The notes beneath the pieces were generated by a model. That model was not told the origin of the DNA and did not search any database. It was given only the letters and a program-made list of their open reading frames with translations. Shown one piece after another: positions 22,010-31,417 of a DNA stretch of 64,000 nt. The position numbers and the translations under genes are program-made. Location: assembly GCF_000026945.1 (NCBI RefSeq), contig NC_012865.1:558001-622000 (forward strand), written 5' to 3'. Every line of letters starts with the position of its first letter. Position 1 is the stretch's first letter. Source of the stretch: Candida dubliniensis CD36. Its lineage: Eukaryota > Ascomycota > Pichiomycetes > Serinales > Debaryomycetaceae.

Positions 22010-22226
22010 GATTACGTAGACCTTTGCAGAACACAATTACAGTAAGGTATTGGTTAAAAAATGATTGTGGAATAAGGGTTTATTAAACTTTTGAAACACT
22101 TTTTTTTTTTTTTTCAAATTTTTCGTCTCCATATTCAGGAGGATTGAAGAAAAAAGCATTACATTTTGTTACATATGGTTTGAATAGTTTTGCACTCATC
22201 CCTTCTTCCCATTAACCATCAATGAT
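22010..22226. promoter_or_regulatory. Shared divergent promoter of TEL1 and the LIF1-like gene
   Basis: The two start codons are separated by 217 bp. The stretch includes a long T run at about 22100-22114, which would disfavour nucleosomes and suit a bidirectional promoter. I did not recognise a specific factor site. Confidence 0.6.
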
Positions 22227-23027
22227 ATGAATAAAGAAACACATGAAGGAGAAAAGATACTTCTGGGGATAATCTTGAGAATTCCATTGATAATTGAAGA
22301 CAAAGAAACATCTGAAACAATCAAGAATTCTTCATTATGGCTTCATGTGTCACGAGGTGATTATGAACCCAGCAATAGCCCCCTTTTCATAAATAAATCT
22401 TTAACTGCTATATGTAGCGAAGGATATTTCCATAAAACACTAACGACAGACAACAGTAATCGAGTTTTCCGAAGGTATATTCCTAATATAGATCTCAGTA
22501 ATGATAAACATTTTGCACTATTGAATAATCTTTTCCCACTTGATTTAGAAAGCTTGATAGAGGCTAAACAAACCACCAAAGATCCCACACAGCAACAGCA
22601 ATTGAAATTAACGGCTAAATTGATTAGTGATAAATCGAAATATGATGCTAATAATGAATATTTGGAAGATATTGAACCTAATAAGAACAACATAGTTTTA
22701 TCAATCAAAACAGATGCAAAATATGCCGTAACAATAGGAACGATCGAATTACCTTCAATTGAAATTGAAAAACATCCATATTTAAACGATGAAGAAAATT
22801 TACTAAATTGGATGGAATTATATAATTATCAAAATGAATCATTATTAGAATTATTGATTGAATCAAATAATAGTTTGGATCAATTAAAATCGGAAAATCA
22901 AGAATTAGAACTGAATTTAGAATTAACGAAAAATGATTATAATAAAATCATTGAAGACTTAGAACTGAAATTTTATTTGGCATTAAATTCTAAGAAAGAT
23001 AAGATTTTTGAATTGACTCATAAATAG
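22227..23027 (+). CDS. LIF1: XRCC4/Lif1-like NHEJ factor (ligase IV partner)
   Basis: This predicts 266 residues. The first 190 residues should form the beta-rich head. It is followed by a long coiled coil (about 205-266): SLLELLIESNNSLDQLKSEN, then DLELKFYLALNSKKDKIFEL. The latter aligns well by eye with human XRCC4 [20 protein letters not shown], the stalk region that binds DNA ligase IV. S. cerevisiae Lif1 is longer (about 420 residues), so this protein lacks most of the tail beyond the stalk. Lif1 stabilises Dnl4 and is needed for non-homologous end joining. Its head-to-head position with TEL1 fits a DNA-break role. The family call is from motif recognition, so an unrelated coiled-coil protein cannot be fully excluded. 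No intron signals were seen that would extend the C terminus. Confidence 0.75.
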   Translation: MNKETHEGEKILLGIILRIPLIIEDKETSETIKNSSLWLHVSRGDYEPSNSPLFINKSLTAICSEGYFHKTLTTDNSNRVFRRYIPNIDLSNDKHFALLNNLFPLDLESLIEAKQTTKDPTQQQQLKLTAKLISDKSKYDANNEYLEDIEPNKNNIVLSIKTDAKYAVTIGTIELPSIEIEKHPYLNDEENLLNWMELYNYQNESLLELLIESNNSLDQLKSENQELELNLELTKNDYNKIIEDLELKFYLALNSKKDKIFELTHK

Positions 23028-23505
23028 GAAGTCAGTCAAGCAACTGGGCAAACAAATTCAGTTTTTCTTTGTTGAATATGCAATTGATAGACGGAAACTG
23101 ATAGGGTATCAATTAGTGTGGAATTATACCTTCAACTGAGATTAATATAAATGACAGGTAAAGAATCCAGCAACAAAGGAATCAGTGTATTCTAACCAGT
23201 CTTTGACACAACAGATAATTCATTGACTAGTTTATAACTCTTTAAATTGCTAGTATATAATTACTTGAAACATATCTATGTCATGGTGTTGTAAGAATAG
23301 AACCCTAACATAGGTTGCAAATGCTCCTCCTCAAAGATTTTAATACAAAACTCTCAACGAAAAAAATTCAAAAATAGAGAATCCTTAGTAATTCATATGG
23401 TAGGAAAAAGAATTCTAGGAGAGCCCATTTATTCTTCTTTTAATAACATACATATATCTATATATAGAAACCAGACTTACATTTATAACATCAGTTTACT
23501 AGCCA
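23028..23505. other. Convergent 3' region (LIF1-like and zinc-finger gene)
   Basis: This is 478 bp of AT-rich sequence between two stop codons. Nothing beyond TATATA-type 3'-end elements near 23450-23466 is recognised. Confidence 0.6.
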
Positions 23506-25176
23506 TCACGTTGAATGGTTAGGCAGGAATTCTTGTTGCATTTCCTGAGCTGTACGTTTTATAAAACCCTTCAAGTCGTGTAATCTCTCTATGTGCAACA
23601 CCTCAAAAGCATTTTCCATTGTCGTTTGAACATACTTTAGAATTTCCTCACATTCTGCTTTTAAAACTACTCGGTTGTTTGCCTCTGTTTCTGCCTCGTG
23701 ATTGTTGTCTTCTGATTGGTCAAAATTCGGAATATCAAAATCAGGTGGCGATTCACTTACTCCATGATAATCGTTAGATGGGAAGTCATAGCTATTATTT
23801 TGATGCGAGCCATGCGTTTCATCGTTAAACAAATAGTTGCCTTCATGTTGATTGTTTCTGTTGGTTGATGGCGACACAGGTTCTTCGACATCTTCTTCAG
23901 ATTCATCGGGTTGATCAGATGTTTCAACTCCAAGTATACGCCTAATTTGAAAATAAAGGCGTCGATTGATTTTTTTACTTAGATCAATATTTACAACATC
24001 TCCAGCAATATTAACCCCTTCTTTATTGGCATTAACCCAAGCCCAGTCTTTCCCCTGTAAAGCTTGTTCAATCAACCAAGCTCGCACGGGATCTTTCTTT
24101 ATAATAGGAGTATAATCTTTTTCGTATTTGAAAAATGAATGATTATGATGAAATGAATATGTCATTTTAATTCTATTATTTTCCACTTTCAATTTGATTT
24201 GTGCTGGGCACCCTGAATCTTGATTATTGAATTCTGATGCAAAATTTATTCTACCCATTTTACAATGTAGATAGACATAAGTGGGTGTTCTGCGTACTCC
24301 CCATCTATAATATTTGCAACTACTTGCAAAACATAATTTGAATTCATCAACACTCATTTCTTGATCGAAACTATCGATGGTTAAATCATCAGGTAATGCA
24401 TCTGGATAGAAAAACTTTGTTAGACGTGAATGCGCTGGAACACCTTCTGAGAAGAGTTGAATTGAAACTGGCAATCTAACCAAGGATCCATGACTTGTAT
24501 CATTCAGCAAGTTGGAAACATTCTGAATGTTTTGAGCTCCGTTGGCTGTAGCAACAGGTGGAATAGGACCAGGGCCAGGACCAGGAGGAGCATTTGGCAT
24601 ATTGCGGTCGTTTCTAATACCATTGACATTAGTGCTATGCATAATCTGAATAAACATATCATTTTGAGGTTGCCCTGTTGAAGCCGGTGGTCCAATTCTG
24701 CTAGAATTAACTCGAGACATCCATTTAACTCGGTTTCTGAATCGGCCACCGGCAGGAATGATAAAGTTTCTTTTCACCACAAATTCTGTGGGATCCCAAT
24801 TAATTCTTAGATAGTCTGGATCAAACATTCGTCGATAAAATGAGGCATCGATTGCTGGAAATCGAAGAAGAGCAATAAAGTAAGGATAAGCAGAAATCAA
24901 CTCCGTTCTTATAGTGGGTAATTGTAAAAATCTCTTAATCAAGTCGCTGAAGCCTTCATTTACCGGGAAATTAAAGTTCTCATCTGTTTTTGCTAATGAT
25001 ATTAGGGTGGGTACAGTGTTTTTGATCCATTGTTGAATTTCTGGTGATAGTTGAGAATCAGGAGGGAAAAGATTGTTATTATTACAGTGTTGCCAATTTC
25101 CTTGTATCTCATTTATTACATCAGCCAAAATTGAGGTGTTTAACACTGGAGCCGGTTGGTTGTTAGCAACCTCCAT
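23506..25176 (-). CDS. Putative transcription regulator with FAR1/FLYWCH (WRKY-GCM1 fold) zinc finger
   Basis: This predicts 556 residues. The region about 267-350 begins MSVDEFKLCFASSCKYYRWG. It continues through YVYLHCKMGRINF, DSGCPAQIKLKV and MTYSFHHNHSF, which gives the C...C...HxH zinc-ligand pattern of FAR1/FLYWCH/WRKY-GCM1 zinc fingers. The N-terminal 150 residues are helical. A Pro/Gly linker (PPGPGPGPIPP) lies near 195. The C-terminal third is acidic and Asn/Ser-rich with a final helix, as in an activation region. Targets are unknown and I do not recognise a named gene. RBF1, in the same window, carries a related C...C...HNH domain. The domain class is shared with MULE transposase-derived factors. 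The ATG at 25176 is the first in frame and a long intergenic region lies upstream. Confidence 0.72.
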   Translation of the reverse strand: MEVANNQPAPVLNTSILADVINEIQGNWQHCNNNNLFPPDSQLSPEIQQWIKNTVPTLISLAKTDENFNFPVNEGFSDLIKRFLQLPTIRTELISAYPYFIALLRFPAIDASFYRRMFDPDYLRINWDPTEFVVKRNFIIPAGGRFRNRVKWMSRVNSSRIGPPASTGQPQNDMFIQIMHSTNVNGIRNDRNMPNAPPGPGPGPIPPVATANGAQNIQNVSNLLNDTSHGSLVRLPVSIQLFSEGVPAHSRLTKFFYPDALPDDLTIDSFDQEMSVDEFKLCFASSCKYYRWGVRRTPTYVYLHCKMGRINFASEFNNQDSGCPAQIKLKVENNRIKMTYSFHHNHSFFKYEKDYTPIIKKDPVRAWLIEQALQGKDWAWVNANKEGVNIAGDVVNIDLSKKINRRLYFQIRRILGVETSDQPDESEEDVEEPVSPSTNRNNQHEGNYLFNDETHGSHQNNSYDFPSNDYHGVSESPPDFDIPNFDQSEDNNHEAETEANNRVVLKAECEEILKYVQTTMENAFEVLHIERLHDLKGFIKRTAQEMQQEFLPNHST

Positions 25177-27019
25177 ATTTAATAGAATGGTTGTGGAAGT
25201 GAAGCGATATGGAAGGAGGTGGTTTACCTCTTGTTTTTTTTTTTTTAAAAAAGAAATTCTATTTTCAAATTGTTTTTAGGACGCGGTTCAAAAAACAGAA
25301 TACAAACGATTCAACTCGTATTTTGTTTCACAAAATGTACACTTAGTTAATTTTAAAGTCCCTTAACATAGAACACACTTTTGGTGTTGCTCATAATGAC
25401 CTGACTCTATACAACAGAAAAGAAGCAAATTCAAAGTATTACCTTTGTTAAATCAGATTACTAGGTTGATATATGATGATAGGCAGTTAGAAACCAATAA
25501 ATAGAACATTTCTCTGACATTTCCACCCAAACCTTCCTTGCTAAACCCATTGATATGAAAAGGTGTTGGACATCCGTGAAGCTAACGGAACTAACTGGCC
25601 TAGATCTAGAAATAATTCTTTAAGAATTGAATTACATTTGCAGTCAACTAGATTAATTTACACCTCAAATAAGATGAAGAAGAACAAATAGTAAGAGAAG
25701 ACACAATTAAAACATCATCACCAACAGCCTTCACCCATTTACAAATGTTCTTTTTTTCCTTAATTTTTGGTGATGTATGTTACAACAACCAAAGAAAACT
25801 TTATTGATATAGATACAATCTCCACTTTTTTGAAACTCCGTTAATATCACCTAAGTTTACAGTAATCAATAGAGATAAACTAAATCGAAATATCCGATGT
25901 AGGTGAAATCAGAGTTTTGTATAGCCGTTGATATTCAAAATAGGAGTTTAGAAGGATGTAATTCACAACCCACAAACACACAAGAAATACGGAAATACAA
26001 GATTTAAAGTATTTGGCCGAGGCAAAAAAAAAAAAAAAAATAAAATAAAAATAAAATCAAATAATTCAAATTTCTGTTGTGAAGTAAAATTGTAGTAAAC
26101 CGAGCTTGTCATTGCTTAAATAGAAAGAAGAATTTCTGGGAAACGGAGGAAGAAGATTATGGCACTGCAAATTCTTATCACAGTTTACACGCCCATAAGT
26201 TTAATTTCTGTAATCATTATATTGTTTAAGCGACAAGAAAAACCGCAAGCAATAATTCTATAATTACAAACGTACAAGGGGAGGAGTGGAGATGTAGTAG
26301 CAGTAGTGTCGTTATTGTTATCTTTCGTTTAAGGTTTACTTACTTGGTCTAAACGTTTGATCAATAGGTACAGAGATCAATCATCACTTAAACTACACTA
26401 GAAATAATGATACAATGAATTGCATCACTACCACCACTATTAATTTAATTCAAGAAAATGATTTCCCCAACAAAAAATAAAAAACAAAACTACCAATAAC
26501 AATAAAGAAAGAAAGAATCTAAATTAAAATTAAATTGGTGGGACTAGGTTTGTGTATTGGACGGATGTGTATATGTGAATGACCCAAATCCAAACGGAAA
26601 TTTTTTTTTTCTTTTCTATTTTTGTTGAGAAATGAATTTAATTTTTATATAAATCGTTCGGCAGTAGCACCACCACCAAACCGCATTAGAATCATTTTGG
26701 TGTGGGTGCGGGTGAATTTTAGTAAAGTGGTACGACCCAAACCCAACCCAAAAAGATTTTAAGATAGGAGTTTAAAAATTTTTGTTTTCTTTTTTTTTTT
26801 TTTTTCTCTCTTAACCCTTGTGTTTTATATAAACTGAAAAATTTTCTTTTTTTTTTTTTTTAGTTTTTTCTGTTATTTATATTATTATTCTCCAATTTCA
26901 TAATTTCCACCAATTAGTAACTCAACAAGACATTCAAATTAATCAATTAATTGTTTAAACTTGTTTCAGTTGTTATTCTCCCTTCCTTTCTTCTTCTCAC
27001 CTTCCTACCCAATATCCAA
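25177..27019. promoter_or_regulatory. 1.8-kb divergent promoter region (zinc-finger gene and CAB1)
   Basis: The region contains T runs just upstream of both genes (25235-25247, and about 26790-26805 and 26847-26862) and an A run at about 26024-26040. The zinc-finger regulator is transcribed to the left and CAB1 to the right. No coding region, RNA gene or mobile element is seen. Confidence 0.55.
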
Positions 27020-28663
27020 ATGCCGGTGTTTGAAAAAAAAGACACTGTACATACCAATGTTCCATCCCCTAGACCATCTACTAATTCACATACTTCATCT
27101 ACTTATATTCCTCGATATAGACTAAGTATCACTACCAATGAAGATATAAATTTACAATCTATAGATCCCGGTACTGTGAAAATCGATTGTTCGGGAGCAT
27201 TTATTGCTAATGATGATTTATTACGAGATACTGTGCCTGATATAAATGATGAAAACAACAATTCATCTTCTTCAACTTCAGGAACTCCTCCTCTGTCAAA
27301 TACATCGTCAGATCTTGAAGAAGAAGAAGAAGATGAATTTGACACTGAAGAAAATGGTGGAGGTGTAAGTGATTCTTCAAGTACAACTGTTGAAGATGAT
27401 GAAAATCAATTGCAACAACTTCAACAACAACCTTTATATGGGGGTGTTATTACGAAAAACAATATCACATTACCGCAACACAATGATGAAATCATACATA
27501 TATCCGTGGATATTGGTGGTACATTAACCAAATTAGTTTATTTTACCAAATCGTCATCCAATAGGAAAAATTCCACTCGGAAAACCGCTGGTGGTGGTGG
27601 TAAATTACATTTCCAAGATTTCCAAACTGAAAATTTCAAAAATGAAGCTATGAAATTTATGATTAAATTAATACAAAAATCAATTAATAAATCCAATATC
27701 AATCCTCCTATAACTTATATTATGGCCACTGGTGGAGGAGCACATAAATTTTATAATTTAATGAAGAAAACTTTTAAAAAACATAAATTACCCATGAAAA
27801 TCATTGCTAAAGATGAGATGGAATGTTTAATTAAAGGATTAGACTGGTTAATAACAAAAATTCCGCAAGAAATTTTCACCTATGATTTAACTGAATTAAC
27901 CACCAAATTTGAACCAATTCAATCGAAAAAAGAAATTTATCCTTATTTATTAGTTAATATAGGTAGTGGGGTGAGTATGGTTAAAGTAACTAAACCAGGA
28001 CCTGAAGGATTTGAAAGAATTGGTGGAAGTTCATTAGGTGGAGGTACATTATGGGGGTTACTATCATTATTAACTGATGCTAAAGATTATAATGAAATGT
28101 TGGAAATGGCTCAAAATGGGGATAATGAAAATATTGATTTATTAGTAGGGGATATTTATGGAACCAATTATAATAAAATTGGATTAAAAGCCAATCATAT
28201 TGCATCATCGTTTGCCAAAGTTTTCAAAAAACTAAGAAAATTCAACACCAACACCAATAATACGACTAATTCCGATAATGATAGTAATAAATTTAAAAAA
28301 TTGACTGCTGCTGAAAAATTAGCTCAGTTCAAACAAGAAGATATTGCTCGATCCTTATTATTTTCCATATCTAATAATATTGGACAAATTGCTTATTTAC
28401 ATGCATTAAGATTCAATTTGAAAAGAATATATTTTGGTGGTAGTTATATATCAGGTCATATGCAAACCATCCATACTTTAAGTTATGCTGTGAATTTTTG
28501 GTCTAAAGGTGAAATGCAAAGTTATTTCTTACGTCATGAAGGTTATTTAGGAAGTGTTGGTGCTTTTATGATGGGACCAGCTCCAATTCTTGAAGAAAAT
28601 GGAAACTTATCAAATGAAAATACCAACACTAGTATTAAAATTGCCAATGGAGTTCAACATTGA
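27020..28663 (+). CDS. CAB1: Pantothenate kinase with long acidic N-terminal extension
   Basis: This predicts 547 residues starting at the ATG at 27020 (MPVFEKKDTV). The frame continues upstream without an ATG. The kinase core begins near residue 162 with the phosphate-binding loop ISVDIGGTLTKLVYF. It continues with YIMATGGGAHKFY, YLLVNIGSGVSMVKV and the IGGSSLGGGTLWGLLSLLT segment typical of eukaryotic type II pantothenate kinases, and ends with IYFGGSYISGH. The enzyme phosphorylates pantothenate in the first, committed step of CoA synthesis. S. cerevisiae Cab1 is 367 residues, so the first 160 residues here (Ser/Asp/Glu-rich with a Glu run and Gln runs) are an addition that may be regulatory or disordered. 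A second insert of Asn/Asp/Ser lies near residue 410. Confidence 0.95.
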   Translation: MPVFEKKDTVHTNVPSPRPSTNSHTSSTYIPRYRLSITTNEDINLQSIDPGTVKIDCSGAFIANDDLLRDTVPDINDENNNSSSSTSGTPPLSNTSSDLEEEEEDEFDTEENGGGVSDSSSTTVEDDENQLQQLQQQPLYGGVITKNNITLPQHNDEIIHISVDIGGTLTKLVYFTKSSSNRKNSTRKTAGGGGKLHFQDFQTENFKNEAMKFMIKLIQKSINKSNINPPITYIMATGGGAHKFYNLMKKTFKKHKLPMKIIAKDEMECLIKGLDWLITKIPQEIFTYDLTELTTKFEPIQSKKEIYPYLLVNIGSGVSMVKVTKPGPEGFERIGGSSLGGGTLWGLLSLLTDAKDYNEMLEMAQNGDNENIDLLVGDIYGTNYNKIGLKANHIASSFAKVFKKLRKFNTNTNNTTNSDNDSNKFKKLTAAEKLAQFKQEDIARSLLFSISNNIGQIAYLHALRFNLKRIYFGGSYISGHMQTIHTLSYAVNFWSKGEMQSYFLRHEGYLGSVGAFMMGPAPILEENGNLSNENTNTSIKIANGVQH

Positions 28664-29734
28664 TTATTATTTGTTAAAACAACTCAATCTTTACCCATTG
28701 CTATATAACGATCAATTATCCTCATTTATTTAATCCTTGCTTATTCAACCAAATTAGATATCAAAATATCCAACATAGTTTGATTTAGTTCAAATTGCTA
28801 CATTTGTTAAATATGAACTTGCTATCTTATCATGGCAACTTTTTTTTTTAACATGCATTCAATTCATCATCATTATCAGTACAATTACTACTACTATAAT
28901 TACTTATTATTACAGTTAATATATACACATACATCATTTTATCAATTGTCCACTGTAGAGCAATAGAATACGAGTAACGAACTGAAAGCAAGAATCAATA
29001 ATAACTTGCGAGGAGTATTACCGATCTGCGATGTCACAAAAAAATAGAACTAGCAAGAATGAAAAATTGCAATTAGGGTGCAAATAAACGGTTTAATAAA
29101 ATTAGTAAAAATGTAATTGAGTAGTATTTTGCATCGAAACAAAGAAAATGCAACGTAGTAGTAGTATACGGTTTCGTAGCAGTTACAAAACCAACAATCA
29201 AAAGCCCACTGAATGAGATGGAACAACGACTTGAGTTTAGAAGTAATATTTTATATTATGAAGAAACAAACTGGTAGCAATGTATATCGGGTTCTGATGA
29301 AAGGAAGAAGAAGATTAGAGAGACCGAGAGGGGGAAGAATAAATTTAAAGTGTAGAAGTGTGCTAATAAGAGTGGAGAAAAGGAAAAACAATAGAAGATT
29401 TTGATCATAATTACACGCACATATTTACACCTATGATCTCTAGAATAACTAAACATTTTGACACAAGCAAGATCTGTCTCCCCAAAAAAAACAAGAAGAA
29501 AAAATTATCAAATTTTTAATCCACATCCACATGGTAAAAAGAAAAAAAAAAAAAAAAAAAAAAAAGAGAATTATCTCAAATTGCATTTCTTCAGTAATAA
29601 ACACAAACTAATTCATTTTCATTTTAAATCCGATTGCAACTAATTTCTATTTTCAATCTACTTTTACTTTCAATTCTGAAAATCTTTTTTTCTTCCTTTT
29701 TCTTTTTCCTTTTTTTTTTCGTTTTTTTCTTATA
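28664..29734. other. Intergenic region between CAB1 and the PEX25-like gene
   Basis: This 1.07-kb region contains the CAB1 3' end and the PEX25 promoter. A-rich runs (29543-29565) and pyrimidine-rich leader DNA (29685-29730) are present. Small open frames at 29213-29404 and 29256-29456 overlap on opposite strands and are not credible genes. Confidence 0.55.
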
Positions 29735-31297
29735 ATGAGTGATATAGAATTAATTAATCCTGATCAATATCAACAAGTGAGGAGTAATAGATATCAACAA
29801 ACACCCATACTACACACACTACAACAGCAACAGCAACAGCAACAGTCACCTTCAAATTCCACCTCACCCCAACAGCAACAGTATAGTATAAACACTAGCA
29901 ATTTTCCTTATAGACGATCTCCTTTACATCCAACATCAAAATTATATTCACAACCTCAACAATCATTCAATTCAGAGTGGGTAGAAGATCAATCATATAA
30001 CAATTCCCCTTCCAAGCTATCAACGTTATTAGAACTTGAACGTGAACGTGAACACAACAATAACACTAACAATATGGCAGGTACATCTATTGATCCATCC
30101 AAATTTGAAACCCCATCTAAATCATCTACCAACCAACTTAATTTCAACTATATTAATACCCCAGTTTCTCATCACAAATTAGATAATAATAATAATAACC
30201 CGACTAAAGACAATTACACTGATAATAACGATGAATATATTGAAAAGGCATCTACCACTTCTTCTTCAACCACCATAGCGACCAGATTACCAAAAGTTAG
30301 TAATTGGGATATTTTTTGGTCCATGCTTAATGATCTTGTTGGTAAAGATAAAATGGCCAAAGTTGGTCAATATACTTTACGATTATTAGTATATCATGCT
30401 GGGAAATCACAAACTTATTTATCAGATAATAATATAAATATTAAAATCATTAATGATCGGTATAATGATATCACAAAAAAATTGAATTTATTTAAAAATT
30501 TTCTTAATCATCCAGCAGATTTTATTAAAATCATTGTTATTTTATTTCTTTCAATTTTCAAACAAAAAGCTGCCGGGATGATTAATGGATTATCAATGTA
30601 TAGACAATTTCTTCGATTTGGTAAGACTCCATTTAGAATTAGAGATTTAATTGTTAAATTTCATAATAATGTTCTTAGTAACTCCTCCAATGAAAAAGTT
30701 CAAATTAATAAATCGAAAATATTTGATCGTAAAACTTTGGGACAATTTTTATCTTTATATTATGGAATCAATGATGAATCAATATTGCTTTATAAATTGA
30801 ATGTTTTATCTAATGGTGATTATAAAAAATTTGTTATTAAACATGAAAGTATAGCTTGGCATTGTGAGACTTGGTTGGCTTTATATAATGCTTATGAGAA
30901 TTTACAAAATTTATTACAACAAGAAATGGATTTGAAAATTCAAATTCAAGTTAAAAATAAAGCTAAACAATTATCAAAACAGATCTTATTAGGTGGTAAT
31001 GGAAGTAATAATTTAATTGGGTTTAATATTTCAACTACTACACCAACTTTAAATAATGAAGATGCTAAAAATTTGTCACAAATTCAATTTAAAAAAAATA
31101 ATGCTTGGATAGATATTTATAAGAATTTATCAGATTTGGCATTCAATACTTATACGGTGTTTAATATTGCTTTACCTTTTGATACTTGGCAAATATGGAT
31201 GGGTATCAGTGCTTCAGTATTGAGTACCATTAAATTATATAGAGAAACAAAGCAAAAAATGATTGAAAAAGAATTGGGGAAATTGAAATCAGATTGA
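29735..31297 (+). CDS. PEX25: Pex11-family peroxisome proliferation protein, Pex25-like
   Basis: This predicts 520 residues. The first 180 are Gln/Asn/Ser-rich and disordered. From NWDIFWSMLNDLVGKDKMAK (about 190) onward the sequence matches the Pex11/Pex25/Pex27 family. Diagnostic parts are the helix VGQYTLRLLVYHAG, the amphipathic segment before the hydrophobic stretch FIKIIVILFLSIF, and the MYRQFLRFGKTPFRIRDLI motif. The C-terminal FDTWQIWMGISASVLSTIKLYRETKQ is the usual membrane-proximal end. Pex25 remodels peroxisomal membranes, starts peroxisome formation and recruits Rho1 in S. cerevisiae. Length and the long N-terminal region favour Pex25 over Pex11 or Pex27. It is convergent with MCY1, with only 120 bp between stop codons. 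Confidence 0.85.
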   Translation: MSDIELINPDQYQQVRSNRYQQTPILHTLQQQQQQQQSPSNSTSPQQQQYSINTSNFPYRRSPLHPTSKLYSQPQQSFNSEWVEDQSYNNSPSKLSTLLELEREREHNNNTNNMAGTSIDPSKFETPSKSSTNQLNFNYINTPVSHHKLDNNNNNPTKDNYTDNNDEYIEKASTTSSSTTIATRLPKVSNWDIFWSMLNDLVGKDKMAKVGQYTLRLLVYHAGKSQTYLSDNNINIKIINDRYNDITKKLNLFKNFLNHPADFIKIIVILFLSIFKQKAAGMINGLSMYRQFLRFGKTPFRIRDLIVKFHNNVLSNSSNEKVQINKSKIFDRKTLGQFLSLYYGINDESILLYKLNVLSNGDYKKFVIKHESIAWHCETWLALYNAYENLQNLLQQEMDLKIQIQVKNKAKQLSKQILLGGNGSNNLIGFNISTTTPTLNNEDAKNLSQIQFKKNNAWIDIYKNLSDLAFNTYTVFNIALPFDTWQIWMGISASVLSTIKLYRETKQKMIEKELGKLKSD

Positions 31298-31417
31298 AAA
31301 AAAAAAAAAATAAAAACGAGAAGATACAGTTTTATTTCTAAGTGTTACTATTGATTATATACATTATATACATTTCAATTCTTTTCTTTTTTTGCTTTCC
31401 TAGGTGGAAAATTAATG

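Noticed and set aside
26951..27019. Upstream in-frame extension of CAB1
   Set aside because: It has no ATG. A TTTCAG at 26974-26979 could be a leader-intron acceptor, but I found no TACTAAC-like branch point or clear donor.
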